DNA of 64,000 nt from assembly GCA_037042185.1 (NCBI GenBank), contig JAXQJY010000021.1, forward strand, positions 884,682 to 948,681. Reading direction: 5' to 3'. The notes under the pieces were generated by a model that was not told where the DNA came from, searched no databases, and was given only the letters and a program-made list of their open reading frames with translations. This DNA is from Sordariomycetes sp. S80-01Y (lineage: Eukaryota > Ascomycota > Sordariomycetes). The position numbers were made by a program, and so were the translations under genes. Shown piece after piece: positions 33,801 to 45,350 of this stretch (positions within the stretch are counted from its first letter, which is position 1; every line of letters starts with the position of its first letter).

Positions 33801-34493
33801 GATATATCCCGAGTACTGGATTGGGTCAACACGACCGAGTGATACTCAGTCGGATCGAAGTCGCTTTTGCGACCAAGGAGAACCTGACACCGGGTATTCG
33901 TAGGTGCCTGACCGGGTGATTCAGGCTCCTCGCTTGCAGTCGCGACTGAGGACGTGAATGATGGTACTGGGCTGGCTGACAAGTCCGACGCAAGCCTAAT
34001 ACGTTTCGCCCGGCGGTCGCTCTCCTGGCTATCTGCCTGGCTTGAAGCCCAAGCCAGTAGCTTAGGCCGTGGTCGTCGGTCCAAGGGCAAAGAAGAGCGC
34101 CGGTGACGGGTGGCCGGTACGGGTTCCTGGCTTTCGTCTGTCTCAGCCGTCCCTATCGGCGTTTGTTGTTCCTGTGCACGGGCACTTGATGCTTGCCGCC
34201 GTTTGTTCTCCTCCCACTGTGCGATCGACTCCTCAGACAGGTCGTTTCTGGTTTTCTGGTGTGTATATATCAGCAGCGGCTAGGGACGAGCAGAATTTGT
34301 GAGCATTTACCCACTCGTGAGGATAGACTTCGCCCGTCTGGGGATGGTCCTCCCAGGCAACAAGGTATTGCTTATCGCCGTCTACCTCCCTCTCGTCCAA
34401 GATGCCTTTGATCTCGCACCAATCTTCCTCGCAGCTACTCGTCTGCTTCGTGTACCGTTGTTTGGGGTTCGAGCGTCGTCGCTTGCGTGGCAT
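30832..34493 (-). CDS. Chromodomain protein with Hda2/Hda3-type histone deacetylase complex region and C-terminal coiled coil
   Basis: Exons 34493-34311, 34255-31922, 31863-30832; introns of 55 and 58 bp; 1182 residues. A basic N-terminus (MPRKRRRSNPKQRY) is followed by a chromodomain at about 20-62 (DWCEIKGILDERE, KQYLVAWEDH, VYPHEW), the fold that reads methylated histone tails. About 65-530 is Ser/Gln-rich and probably disordered, with many SQ/TQ dipeptides. About 535-800 resembles the helical domain shared by yeast Hda2 and Hda3, subunits of a class II histone deacetylase complex (LLAANRREYNVAVLKRLERAKIW, LKLVIVVDSDDLLLPLCDLM, MPLNERPTRLAEALCQYLL). About 895-1105 is a long coiled coil rich in Ala, Glu, Lys and Gln, and the tail is RG/SP-rich. 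The likely role is tethering a deacetylase to marked chromatin; this is inference from domain content. Divergent from RAI1, 725 bp away. Confidence 0.85.
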
Positions 34494-35217
34494 GCCCGCG
34501 TTCTTGGGGTTGCCTAACGCAGGCGTTGATGTTTCTTTGGGTTGCACTAAGCGAGAGCTGTAGGTGTTCGCTATCGCGCCTCGGAGGCTTATCGCGGGGT
34601 GTTAGACTAGTGCGCCAAGATGGTGTCCAGCAACGCGAGCACGTGACATCGCGCCTCTGCTTTGAACAACAGCCATCTTGTTGTCAAAACTCGGGAAGTG
34701 GGAAAGAGATGGGAATTGTTATGAAATCTTCATGATGCTTCATTGTGTAAGAGTTCTTCTTGAGCCTTACAAGGGTACCGAGGTTTGCAGTTGCATAGGA
34801 ACCAGCAGCAGCGCTATTACTAGCAACGGAAGTGCAGAGCGTGGCAGACAGGGATGGGATGTAAGCTTATTCGCACGGCAAGAGATGAACAAGAAACGGT
34901 AGAAAACATCGAAGACGGAAAACATATAGGTAATCATTAGTTCATGTCAAGCTCCAATACGAACAATTATTCCGTGCATCAAGCCGTCTTGGGAATGTTA
35001 CGGCACCACATCTACAGGGCACCTATACGAGTTTCGACCTTTGTGTCCCGGGTAGGCGACTGTCAATCGCAACTCGCTCGCCCGATTGGCCAGTTCAGAT
35101 CGCGACACCTCAACCTTGCAAGCTACACCTACATTCTGTCCAAAGCCTGTTCTGTAAGGCAAAAGGGTTCCGCAGCTATCCTGTACGGAGATCAATGAAT
35201 TTAAAGGAAAGCTCGCA
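34494..35217. promoter_or_regulatory. divergent promoter region of the chromodomain gene and RAI1
   Basis: About 725 bp. A CCAAT box in reverse orientation (CGATTGG, about 35083-35089) lies 130 bp before the RAI1 start. No gene is supported in it. Confidence 0.35.
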
Positions 35218-36789
35218 ATGCCGGGTACATTTCAAATTCAGCCATTAGGTCGTTTCGCCGGCGCAAGCCAGCCAGTCAAACGTCCAAAGGTGAGCCTCAC
35301 CCTTCACCCCTGAACCGTCCCATGTTAACACTTGGCAAGGAATTTGCCTGCTTCTCATACGATGATAATCACGAATTCCACCTAGATGACTCGTCCTTGA
35401 AGTACTACTACACGCCCCAGCTTGGGGCGGATCTCTCACATGGATTTGATACCTTTGAGAAGCTAGATGATTCAAGAGACGGCCATCTTGACAGTCTACT
35501 GAGAACCATCATCGACCATGAGGAGAAAGAGGGGAAGAAGATCGACGCCAATGTTGTGACTTGGAGAGGGATGATGACCAAGGTCAGTGGTCGGCAGTGC
35601 CAGGCTGCGTTATGAGCTGACCTTGGGCTAGATCATGGGTACACCCTTCGAGAACATGGATGGGTTTGAGATGAATGCGACACTCTATCAAGTATGACAG
35701 GCAAACAGACTCTTGAAGAGCAAAGTGACTAACTTTGCGCAAGGACTGCATGTAGGTCGCATTGTCGGACACAGTACGCTCGCAGCTGACGGCGCCATAG
35801 CTTCATTGAGGAAAACCACGCCTACAAGGTATCGTCAAGAGAAGAACAGAACGCGCGTAGGAAACCCAATTACAGGGGTCCTCCTCAGGAGGTCATGCAA
35901 TTCTGGGGTGAGCACTTCTCGACTTTACTAGGCATGGAAAACTGACGTTGTGCCTAGGCTACAAATTCGAGACCCTCTCAACATTGCCGACGCCATGGGG
36001 CGAAACACCTCGGGAGTTCATAGAAAACCGCGAGAACCATGTGGTCAACAACAAGGGTCAATACTGTTCCGTTGTTCGGACGGGCATCGGTTCAACGACA
36101 CTCTGTCTTGGTGGTGAAGTAGATGCCAGTGAGTTCTCCCAACCCATCTTCTCTTCGCCTTTTCTCACTACGCAACCGTTCTTACGCGAATTCGGGCTCT
36201 TGACCACATTTCCAACTCATATCTCTCAGTCTGGGACTCCAAACCCGCCGTCCCCGGTGCCCCAACAAACTGGGTCGAACTCAAAACGTCCGCCGACATC
36301 CGCGGCCCGCACGACATGGACGTCTTTCACCGTAAGCTCATGAAGTTCTGGATCCAGTCCTTTCTCTTGGGCGTGCCCAAGATCATCGTAGGCTTTCGGA
36401 CCAGGGACGGCATACTCACGAAAGTGGAGGAGATCGAGACGCAGAGGATCCCAGCTACGGTGAACGGGCGGCCGAATCCAGCTTGGAATGCTGATATGTG
36501 CGTTAATTTTGCGGGGACTTTCCTGGATTGTAGGTTTCCCTTCAGCTGGAGTCGTCTTGGGTTCGGCAGTGACCACAGAGGCAGAGAGGTTTGACTAACG
36601 GCCGCAGGGCTGAGGGAAACCATCGATGATGAAGGTGTTTGGAGAATAAGGAGGGCCCCTCAGAGTCCGAATATCGAAGTCTTCAAGGTGGAAGAGACTG
36701 GTCATGGGGAGATACTAAGTGAGGACTTCAAGAATTGGAGGATCAAACTGGCGATGAGAGCTCATGATCAAGCTCAGGCGACATCATAA
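35218..36789 (+). CDS. RAI1: Decapping nuclease Rai1 (DXO/Dom3Z family)
   Basis: Nuclear mRNA 5'-end quality-control enzyme that removes incomplete caps and partners the 5'-3' exonuclease Rat1. Eight exons: 35218-35289, 35340-35582, 35632-35691, 35744-35751, 35801-35907, 35958-36128, 36230-36529, 36608-36789; 380 residues, the normal family size. Exon 4 is only 8 nt (GACTGCAT) but is needed to give YQDCIFIEENHAYK, which matches Rai1 proteins. Catalytic motifs: GxR-like region near the YYTP segment, then FWGYKFETLS, the metal-binding GEVDAIWD (across intron 6) and VELKTSADI (E-x-K). FGTxRP-like elements are replaced by FWIQSFLLGVPKIIVGFR. The N-terminal LGRFAGASQPVKRPKEFACFSYDD is typical. Convergent with the kinase gene. 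Confidence 0.93.
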
Positions 36790-37205
36790 TGAGGTAACAG
36801 CATGTGTTCACGCAGGGGCCCGGACTGATTCTGAGACTCGCTATTAATATGGACTGTCCTACACTATCTATTTGGGAAAGTTGCAACCGTAAAATCCCTA
36901 TAAACGCCTGAGAAACCGAAATACAACAATGCTGCTAAAGACCGAGGGGCGCAAGAGATTGAGTCAGCGAGATACCATCAAGTCGTGAATCTCATCCCTC
37001 AAAATCATCTGCAGGTCCGAACCAGAGCCAGAGCGTTGAGACGCCGGCCCTTTGAATAAGCAGAACGCTCCCTCGATGCGCAAAAATGACGCTTTTCCAA
37101 TGCTAGTATGCAAGTACATGGGCTCCAACAATAAATCGTACAATGAAGTCGCTCGCTAAATATCGTGATGTGCCGTATCGCGTCCGAAATTGAGGGTCAT
37201 CCATC
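36790..37205. other. intergenic: convergent 3' ends of RAI1 and the GCKIII kinase gene
   Basis: 415 bp with both 3' UTRs. Nothing else recognised. Confidence 0.5.
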
Positions 37206-39236
37206 CTAGGCTGCAGGCCATCGGATGCGGAGACCGTCAGCCCAGCGGTTGTAGAGAACATCAGATAACTGCTTGCAGTGTTCCATGCCCGACCGTGGCT
37301 CACGGCCGGGATATTTGGACTCAAGAAGCGCCTTCTCCCTGTCGAGCTCGATGGCACCGGGCGACTCTGTTTGTCGTCGACGATGGCTCTTTAAATGAGG
37401 GTTGCTAGAACTCAAGATGAGCTTTGCCGGACTGACAGGCGCGGAGCTTTTAACAATAACCGTGCCCTGGGGAGTGCCGTCATCGGGAATTTTGCTAACG
37501 GGCTGGTTCAAGAAGGCTCCATTGAGCTTCTTGTCCTGGGCCATGGACGCAACGAGGCTGTTCATGAGATGGTAGGCTCCCTCTGGATCAACCGCATCAA
37601 GCGCTGCGAATGCATCGCCCAGCTTGGCCAACGCTTCTCGTTTTTGCGATGCACCCGTCTGGGCGTGTAGCTCCGTCAGAGAGGGCTCGACTGCTTTATT
37701 GTACAGACGACGGCCTAGGATAGCCTCCTTGCCATAAGGCTCGATAGGCGCCGCAATAGGGCCGGGAGCAGCGTTCTCATCGCAGAAGACATCATCCGGT
37801 GATTTGGGCCGGCCTGACTGACCAGATGTGGAACTGTCCGAAGGTACTCGTCGGAATAGACGCATAGTAGATCCTGAGTTCCCGAAAGACATGTCTGGCT
37901 GCAGCGGCTTCTTAGGCGCAATGGATGCCCGGGGTGATCCGTTGTGAAGAGACCGGTTGCGGATGGAACCGTTGCGTGGCGAACCGTTGGCGTGCATGGC
38001 AGAAACTTGCGCAAGTGATGGCTGCCGCCTGACGGTAGACTTGCGGACGGTGCCAACAGAAGGCGAGGACGAGCCAAGAGGCGCTTCCTTAAGGTCCAGC
38101 TTTCGCATAGCTTCCTCCGCAGGCAGGATTGACGATGTCTTGCGGTGCTTGATGGTGGGACGCTTGGGAGGCGCCACCGACTTGACTGTATCGAAAATCC
38201 ATTCGTCCTCGTCATCCTTAGGGGAGATCGTCTGGAGGGTCTCTTGGTAGTAGATAGGATGTTTCTGACGATTTTTGTTGGCGTCCCACATCTGCCTCTG
38301 AGCGATGAGCTCCTGGAGTGCCTCAACCTTGCCCGCAGAGCGAATGAAACGGTGCCGCAGGAGCTCTGCTGCCGACGGTCTGCGATCGCAGTCCTTGGTC
38401 AGACATTGGGCAACGAAATCGCGGAAGTCCCTGCTGAAACGGTTGTCCAGCGCTGGCGGGTCATTTTTGGGGATGTGGAAAAGAACCTTCATCGGGTGGA
38501 TGTGCGCGAGAGGTGGCTCTCCGTTGGCTAACTCCATAGCGGTGATGCCGAGCGACCATATGTCGGCTTTGAAGCTGTATCCGTCTTGTTGGATAACTTC
38601 AGGCGCCATCCAGAACGGGGTTCCGACGAAAGTATTGCGTTGCGATTTGATGTTGGTGAGCTGAGCAGCAACGCCAAAGTCCGCTAGCTTGACCTTGCCG
38701 GTCTCACTGAGAAGCACATTGGCGGCCTTGACATCCCGATGGATCTTTCCTTCATCGTGGAGGTATTGGATGCCCAGGAGGAGTTCACGGCAGACAATGG
38801 CAATGTGCGTCTCGCTGAAATTCGCGGGTTTCAGAAGATCCAGACATGAGCCTCCGCCTAGGTATTCCATGATAATCCATAGCTTGTGGCCTCGGAGAAA
38901 GGAACCTTTGTACTGGGTGACGAAGGGGCTCGCGCATGTGCTGAGGACGGCAATCTCGGCTTGGATATCTTGAATGTCGTCGTCGTTCGATTCGAGGTCG
39001 ATCTACAGGACGCTGGGTCAGCTTCCGTACTGGTTCAATCTACGGCGCAATACGACTCACATGCTTGATGGCAACAACCTCTCCTGTGGCCTTCTCTATT
39101 CCCTTGTAAACAACACCAAAGCTTCCACCTGTGGGGAATTGTAAGTAGATGTTACGGCATGAACAATTGGCTTGGAAGACTTACGTCCAAGTTCCTCCAG
39201 AACCTGGAAGTGTTCTGCTAGACCATCGGCAGCCAT
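37206..39236 (-). CDS. Ste20-like germinal-centre kinase, GCKIII group (Sid1/MST-like)
   Basis: Serine/threonine kinase acting in septation or polarity signalling upstream of NDR kinases. Exons 39236-39185, 39128-39061, 39002-37206; introns of 56 and 58 bp; 638 residues. The catalytic domain occupies about 10-260: glycine loop [12 protein letters not shown] (made by splice 1), AIKHID with K39, [11 protein letters not shown] (D about 130), DFGVAAQL (D about 148), activation segment [12 protein letters not shown], then [15 protein letters not shown]. These are diagnostic for GCKIII. The C-terminal half has Ser/Pro-rich linkers and a conserved terminal helix ([21 protein letters not shown]) ending IRWPAA. 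Filamentous ascomycetes have several such kinases (Sid1/SepL, Mst1 and Pod6/Nak1 types). The short N-terminus argues against the Pod6 type, and I favour Sid1-like with moderate certainty. Confidence 0.88.
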
Positions 39237-40723
39237 TGCAGCTCTTCCCCACACAATATCTAGCTTCTCGTGTTGCCGGCAAGAACAAGAAGATGAAAAA
39301 TGAGAGGTAGAACCTGGCGCCGTGGCGGAATCAGGGTTGCACAGCCGTATCGTCGCTTAGACGGAAAGGGAGTGTGGAGGGAGCAGGAGGGCGACGGAGG
39401 TTATTTGACGATCTCTGTTGTCTGGGACGTCGGTTGTTGCGACTGCGACCGGGGCGGACGAGATTAGCAGGCTGGGCCCTGTTGTTTACGTTTATCCGTT
39501 TTGGGATAGCTGAGATCATTGGCGGGGCAGGTGGTTCAATGCGGTGATCAGGCGCAAGACGCAGCGCGCCAGATGAGATGGAATAAGAACGATGAAGCTG
39601 ACGATGATGAAGGTTTCCTTCGGGGATGAGAAAAGGTAGGATGTTGTGGGCGTTGTTGCTTTCCCCGGATTCTCGAGGAATGCATGTGGTCAGGAAATCT
39701 GCGATCCAACTGGTCTGGCATGCAACTCTCAGAGCTACAGCACTGCAGCGTGCCACTGGCCAGGAGGCGCCAGAGAAGGTGTGCCACACTGGCAAAGTAC
39801 AGTGCGGGCTCGACTCATCACCGTCCCTACCTCGACATTCGCCAAGAGCACAGGTGGATGGCTTCCTGCCCTGAGGTGGCCTTCATGGACAATTCGGGAA
39901 CTCCCTTCTAGTTAGCTAGTACTACTATAGTACCTTAGAATCTTCTCCAGTCAAACTACCGTCTGGAGTCTTATTAGCAGTGCCGCTTCAACATCTGCCA
40001 CGACGCACAATGGCTGTCAAGTCATTCATATTTAATGATGGCCTGAGACCGCTCATCTCGCTCTACGACACTCTGACACAGTGCACCCTCCATGGTCCCT
40101 GCATCAGCCGCGGTGGGCAGGGCGACGGCGCGGCTAGCGGTGGGGACGACCAGCGAACCGGCGTCATTGGCACCAGCACATCAACGTCGCCGGCTTTGTT
40201 GCCCTGGCGACGACCCCTCTGTTTGCGCGCCCACGCTAGGTACCCCAAGGCTGGTCGCAACAGTTCAAGCTCGAGTCCGTCAACGAGCCACCATCTCGAC
40301 CGAGTGACTCCAACATCCTCCCGCGCCCTCACGCTCACATCCCGCTCTCACATTCCTCATACTTGGACGCTTCGTCCTTTGCGCGTCTAGACATAATCTT
40401 TCCCCGCCGGATTTTTGGACTCTAGCTTGACCGCAACTTCGATTTGGCAACTTTTATTTCGTTTCCACCGATTTCGGCGGCGACACAGCATATTCACTTC
40501 ACCAATCGACCGATCACAAGGGCGACATTTTGTTTTTGGAGATGCTGATTCGGCGTATTGTCTAAGCGTCTTGTTAACGTCTCCGTTGTTGGCCAAAGTG
40601 GACGTCGGGCGTGGGAAGATCGAACTGAGTTTGATCTAAGCCAAGACGACCGTGGCAACTGCCACATACGCCACTGAAGGCGCTGACAATTTTCGGCTTC
40701 GTCTCTGTGCAAAGGAGCGGACA
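39237..40723. promoter_or_regulatory. 1.5-kb divergent upstream region of the kinase and CYK3 genes
   Basis: Contains both promoters and long leaders. Open frames at 39331-39795 (minus) and 40010-40390 (plus) look like 5' UTR coincidences: no motifs, Ser/Arg/Pro-rich translation from simple sequence. No RNA gene is seen. Confidence 0.4.
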
Positions 40724-43700
40724 ATGCCACCCCCAGCTCCAGCACTACCGACACGGTTTCCCTGCTGGGTCAGGGCAGTGTACTCATGGGGAGGAGAAGT
40801 ATGCCCTCAGCCGAATCTGAAGTCGGAAGAATGCTGACAGATTCTAGTCCAAGCGAGATCTTGGGTTCGTGGAGGGGGATCTGATCGAATGCCTCAACGC
40901 TGGTGACGGATCATGGTGGGTAGGGCGGTTACATCGAGACCGAAGATCGGTCGGATCCTTCCCGTCCAACTTCGTTGAGCTGTTGCCCTCTGAGTTCCGA
41001 CCGATCACGAAATCGGTGAGCCCACTGCCCGAGAGCAACACGCCGAGCCCGAAGAACACACCAGTCAAGTCCAGGACGTTCCGCAAGCCATTCGAGGCCT
41101 ACGCAAAAGCACCGCACTATACCACAGCAAAGCAGCCAGAGGTCTTCAGGGAAATGGTCAAGCCGAAGGAGAGGCAAAGGGAAAACTCAGGGGCTTCATT
41201 CGCGAATAGTATCCAGGAAGACGTACCTTTGAACAGGGCGATTTCGCCAGCTCCACCAACAGTACGCGACTATGCTCCGAGAGCACCTTCACCAGATCCG
41301 CTCTCGCATTTCGGATCCCGAGCTCCTTCGCCAGCACCATCAGGACTGGGGCATTATGGGTCAAGAGCACCCTCTCCGGCACCTCCATTGCAAGACCACG
41401 CTCCGAGGGCTACGTCACCCGCACCGCCCATGCACTCGAACAACTTTCGTGCCCACTCGCCAGCACCGCCCATGCACCAAGGCAGCTTCCGTGCTCACTC
41501 GCCAGCACCGCCCATGCACCAAGGGAGCTTCCGTGCTCACTCGCCAGCACCCCCGATGCACCAAGGGAGCCTCCGTGCTCACTCCCCAGCACCACCGATG
41601 CATCAAGGAAGCTTCCGTGCTCACTCCCCAGCACCACCGATGCACCAAGGAAGCTTCCGTGCTCACTCCCCAGCACCACCACACCACCAGAACAGCTTCA
41701 GCTCCAGGGCTCCCTCGCCAGCACCCTCATTCCGCAATCAAAGCTTCGAGGGCGAAGGCCACGGCGGTGATTCTCCTCCGCCGCCACCTCCACCTCATCG
41801 CCATGTTGCTCAGAAGAAATCTGGCGAGTTCGAAAACACCCCATACGACCTAGCGCGTCATGGTTCGAACGGTTCGTATGCGCCGTACAATCCTTATGTC
41901 ATGTCGCGCCACAACTCGAACGCATCCTACAACGACCATGCTCCCCTGTCACGCAATGGATCTCACCTCTCTCAACACGGTCCAAGCACTCCAGGTCGAC
42001 ATGGAGCTAGGCCACCATCTCCGAATCGCCATTCTCCAGGTGCTGGGAGCCACATGACGCCTTCACCCCTGAGAGAAGCGATGGATGGGGTCATGGAGCA
42101 GCTCGACGAACTTTCCGGATATGGTGGACTAGATGACGAGCGCAAGCCTGTGGAAAAGCCAAGCAATCCGTGGTCTCCAGATTCATTTGGATTGGGCGAT
42201 AGTCCAACAAAGCGCAGAACCCAAAGACCACTGACCTCGATGGGGATCGCCAATGCAGACGAGGGATATGAGACTTGGAGCGGTGGTTCATCCCAGGACG
42301 CGTCGACTCGCAGTGGCGGCCGGAGCGATGAGCTCAGCAGCTATGTAGACCGGATGGAGAGGAGGTTCCAAAAAATGCATGGGCATAGTATGAGCACACC
42401 TGACACGACTGTGCACGACGATGCGCCACCGCCTCCACCCCCCAAGGGTGTACCTTACGAAAGACCCAAGTCTTCGATGGGGGGTGCTCGAAATCAAGCC
42501 GCGGCAGATCGCAAACTGCGGGCACGGAAATCAGCATATGATATTGGGGGAGTCTCAAGGACTTATACTACCAAGACAAACTCGACCGAGGCGTCATCTG
42601 GGAACCAGAGCAACGTCAGTGGCTCGACACAAAGCAGCAACAGAACGCTGTGGAGTGGCGAGTCGGCTGGTGCCTTCAGTGCAACCAGTGCGGGAAGTTT
42701 GGCACGTAACAACTTTGGCACACGAGCGCAAAGCGCGTTCGGCCATAGAGAGGTCGAGCCTGACCGACCGGAGACCCCCTTCACCGGAGTGACCTACCAC
42801 AGTAGCCACGCTACGGAAGCTCAAGGACCGTCTGGGACACCGCGGCCGGCGTCTCAGGCTGCCCTGCATGAGGAATCATCCTCCGGGCTCGGGGGGCTTG
42901 TGCAGCCGAAAGCACCAAAGAGAAACATATTCAAGAAGATTTTCGAGTCAGCGAGGACAGGTGTGGCGAGCAGCAGGGCTGGGATCTCTGGTGGCTCAGT
43001 CGGCGCCATGGACTCCTCAAAGTCCTTGCCGATGAATCGCTCCCCTGGAACGGGTCCTTCACCTATGATAGGGATAGGGAATCCCCATATGGCTCGCGAC
43101 GCAGCTAAAGACATGGGACTGAACAACGGGGTCGACTGGGTGCAGGTTCGGCGCGACGTAAACCGATCGAACTCCCTCAGCAAGAATGAGCGCCTCGAGC
43201 GAAGGGAACGCTGTCAGATGTTGGACCATCCCACCTTGAATCCTGTCGATGAGCTTTACGAGGGCGTCGAGGGTGACGAAGGCGCGGATGGTAATCCCGT
43301 CGCGGATCCTGTCGATTTCCAATCCCTCAACCTTAGCCAGGTCGACAAGAACTCCAGGTTTGTTGCTGGGTTGCCACCCTTGACAACTGCAATCACTCTT
43401 GCAACAACATACGTCTGCAGACCCTATCGCAGCGACGTGCAACGCCTGCGAGCCATCTTCACGTGGGTGGCAGAGAAAATTTGCTGGGAAGAGGACTTCG
43501 AGGGTGACATTGATACGCGTCAAGTGATCCAAAGCAAACGTGCTTGTGCCGAAGAGTATGCTGTGCTCGTTCAGGAGATGTGCACAGCCATAGGCATTCA
43601 TTGCGAGATTGTCCGGGGATATCTCAAAGGTCCCGGCGATGCCCCTGATTTGAACATGATGCCACGCTCAAATCACTGGTGGAACGCTGTTATTATCGAC

Positions 43701-44825
43701 AATGAGTGGCGCATCATGGACTGCTGCCTCGCAAGTCCTTCGAACCCTCAACGTGGCAACTACTCGACGGCCCCAACGAACGCGGCCGACTTCTGGTACT
43801 TCCTCGCGCGACCGCTCGAGGTGTGCTGGACCCATGTTCCTGAGCATCATGACCAGCAGCATATCGTGCCGCCGGTAGCTCACGAGACCCTCCTCACTCT
43901 GCCCTGCACCTGCCCCTCATTCTTCAGGCAAAACATCGAGATGGTCGACTACAACACATGCTTGAGCAGGATAGAGGACCTGGAAATGGTTCACATCAAA
44001 TTCAACGTACCTCCCGATGTCGAGATTGCTGCGGAAGTAGAAGCTCGTGCCTACGAGCAAGATCAGGACGGCGATGTGTTCGAGAGTGGCGACGTGGTCA
44101 AGAAGCGGGCGCTGGCGCAGGCTGAGTGGTTCAACGGGATGAAGCGATACACCGTCAAGGCACTTCTTCCGGGCGACGAGGGGCAAGGCACCCTGAAGGT
44201 GTATGCCGGCAAGCGAGGGCTGATGCATAGCATCAAGGACATTCCTCATCCCCTCGCCTTCTCACTTCCGATCATACACTCGGGCGAGAACCCCCCCTAT
44301 GACTTTGTCACGAGACACCCGACGCCACATGCCCAGCGACACGACATTTATGTGGTGCAACCGCAATGCCAGCGCCTCGCGCTTAACAATACGTTTGTGT
44401 TCGCCATCCGTCAGCATCCAAGCACGCTTGGCGGAGGACCGAATTCAACGTTGACGCCAGCGTCCAATCCAGGGGGAGCCAGCCCAATCCCGTTCGCACG
44501 CCCGAGCTCGGCAATGAGCATGAACGCATCGACTAGCGGCACGATGTCGAATCCGAGTTCAGCAAGCGGGACAGTAGCGGGCAAGAAGCCAGCAAAGCTG
44601 GCAATACAAACACCTGGAGGCAAAATCCTCCGTCTTATGAGGAAGGAGGAGCGGAAGGGTATTAGTGTCGGAAGTCGTGTTATTGGAGGAGAGGAAGATG
44701 TGAGTGACGGCGGCACTTGGGAGACGATCATCAAGTGTTCAGAGAAGGGAACCTGGAGGGGTTTGGTCCTGGCGGATCGCACTGCGAGGTGGTGTGTGTT
44801 TGCCGAATGGCAATGCGTGGGCTGA
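40724..44825 (+). CDS. CYK3: Cytokinesis protein Cyk3 (SH3 plus transglutaminase-like domain)
   Basis: Actomyosin-ring and septum protein. Exons 40724-40798 and 40848-44825 with a 49-bp intron; 1350 residues. The SH3 domain spans about residues 10-68 (FPCWVRAVYSW, then GFVEGDLIECL, SWWVGRL, VGSFPSNFVELL) and is split by the intron. A long Pro/Ser-rich central region follows, including RAPSPAP repeats and a tandem array of 14-residue units encoded by 42-nt repeats at 41415-41707. The transglutaminase-like domain is at about 885-990: FTWVAEKICWEEDF, KRACAEEYAVLVQEMC, SNHWWNAVIIDNEWRIMDCC. Cys925, His968 and Asp983 occupy the positions of the catalytic triad. The 340 residues after it are conserved Cyk3 C-terminal region and a Ser/Thr-rich tail ending WCVFAEWQCVG. 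Tandem with the MAU2 gene, 525 bp downstream. Confidence 0.92.
41415..41707 (+). repeat. 42-nt tandem repeat inside CYK3 (six full units and a partial)
   Basis: Units start at 41415, 41457, 41499, 41541, 41583 and 41625, with a diverged partial from 41667. Each encodes 14 residues of the form SPAPPMHQGSFRAH. The unit length is a multiple of three, so copy changes keep the frame. The first unit is the most diverged, units 2-6 nearly identical. Confidence 0.95.
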
Positions 44826-45350
44826 GAGGATCGTCTCACAGTCAAGATTTCGGTTTGCATTTTCGTTTGGCGCTGGTCATTCTGGTTCAAAGGGTACTTT
44901 GCATCTCGAGGCGTTGACGTTTCGTCGGACACGGTACATGGCTGGTTTGGGCCGTTTGATAATTTGTTGTTCGAATGATGTACGAGCATTTGGTCGTCAA
45001 TAGTTGCGTCTGCATCCCGTATTTTCTGGGAATTTAACAAAAGTTCAAGATATCATAACCCCGGCCGTGATCAAGCGCCAGCTCGCGTATTTGGCTGACA
45101 GTGTTGCGGCTATTCTCACTGTGCCGCTAAATCGCAAACCCACACCCTATTACCGCATTCGGTCTGTGCTTCGAGATTATACACGACCCGCCTGACCTCG
45201 TGCCACTCTCGCGACACAACACCAACAGAAGCGCGCAACCGTCGAACACATCTTGGGCCCGCCCCGAATTGCTGCGTTACCTCCGATAACGAACGAGAGT
45301 GCGCGCGATCGCGCCTCCGACAACGCCCGCCACATGAAGCGCCCGGCGCG
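44826..45350 (+). promoter_or_regulatory. CYK3 3' UTR and MAU2 promoter/leader, with an upstream ORF
   Basis: 525 bp between two plus-strand genes. A 6-codon upstream ORF (ATG at 45334, MKRPAR) terminates at TGA 45352-45354 and overlaps the MAU2 start as ATGA. The leader is otherwise GC-rich near the start. Confidence 0.5.

Noticed and set aside
39331-39795. 154-codon minus-strand frame upstream of the kinase
   Set aside because: Sits in the kinase leader, no ATG context or family match; the kinase protein is complete without it.
41410-41687. Two antisense 90-codon repetitive frames, CRISPR-array-like periodicity
   Set aside because: They are shadows of the 42-nt in-frame repeat of CYK3. 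Unit length is divisible by three, and there are no distinct spacers.
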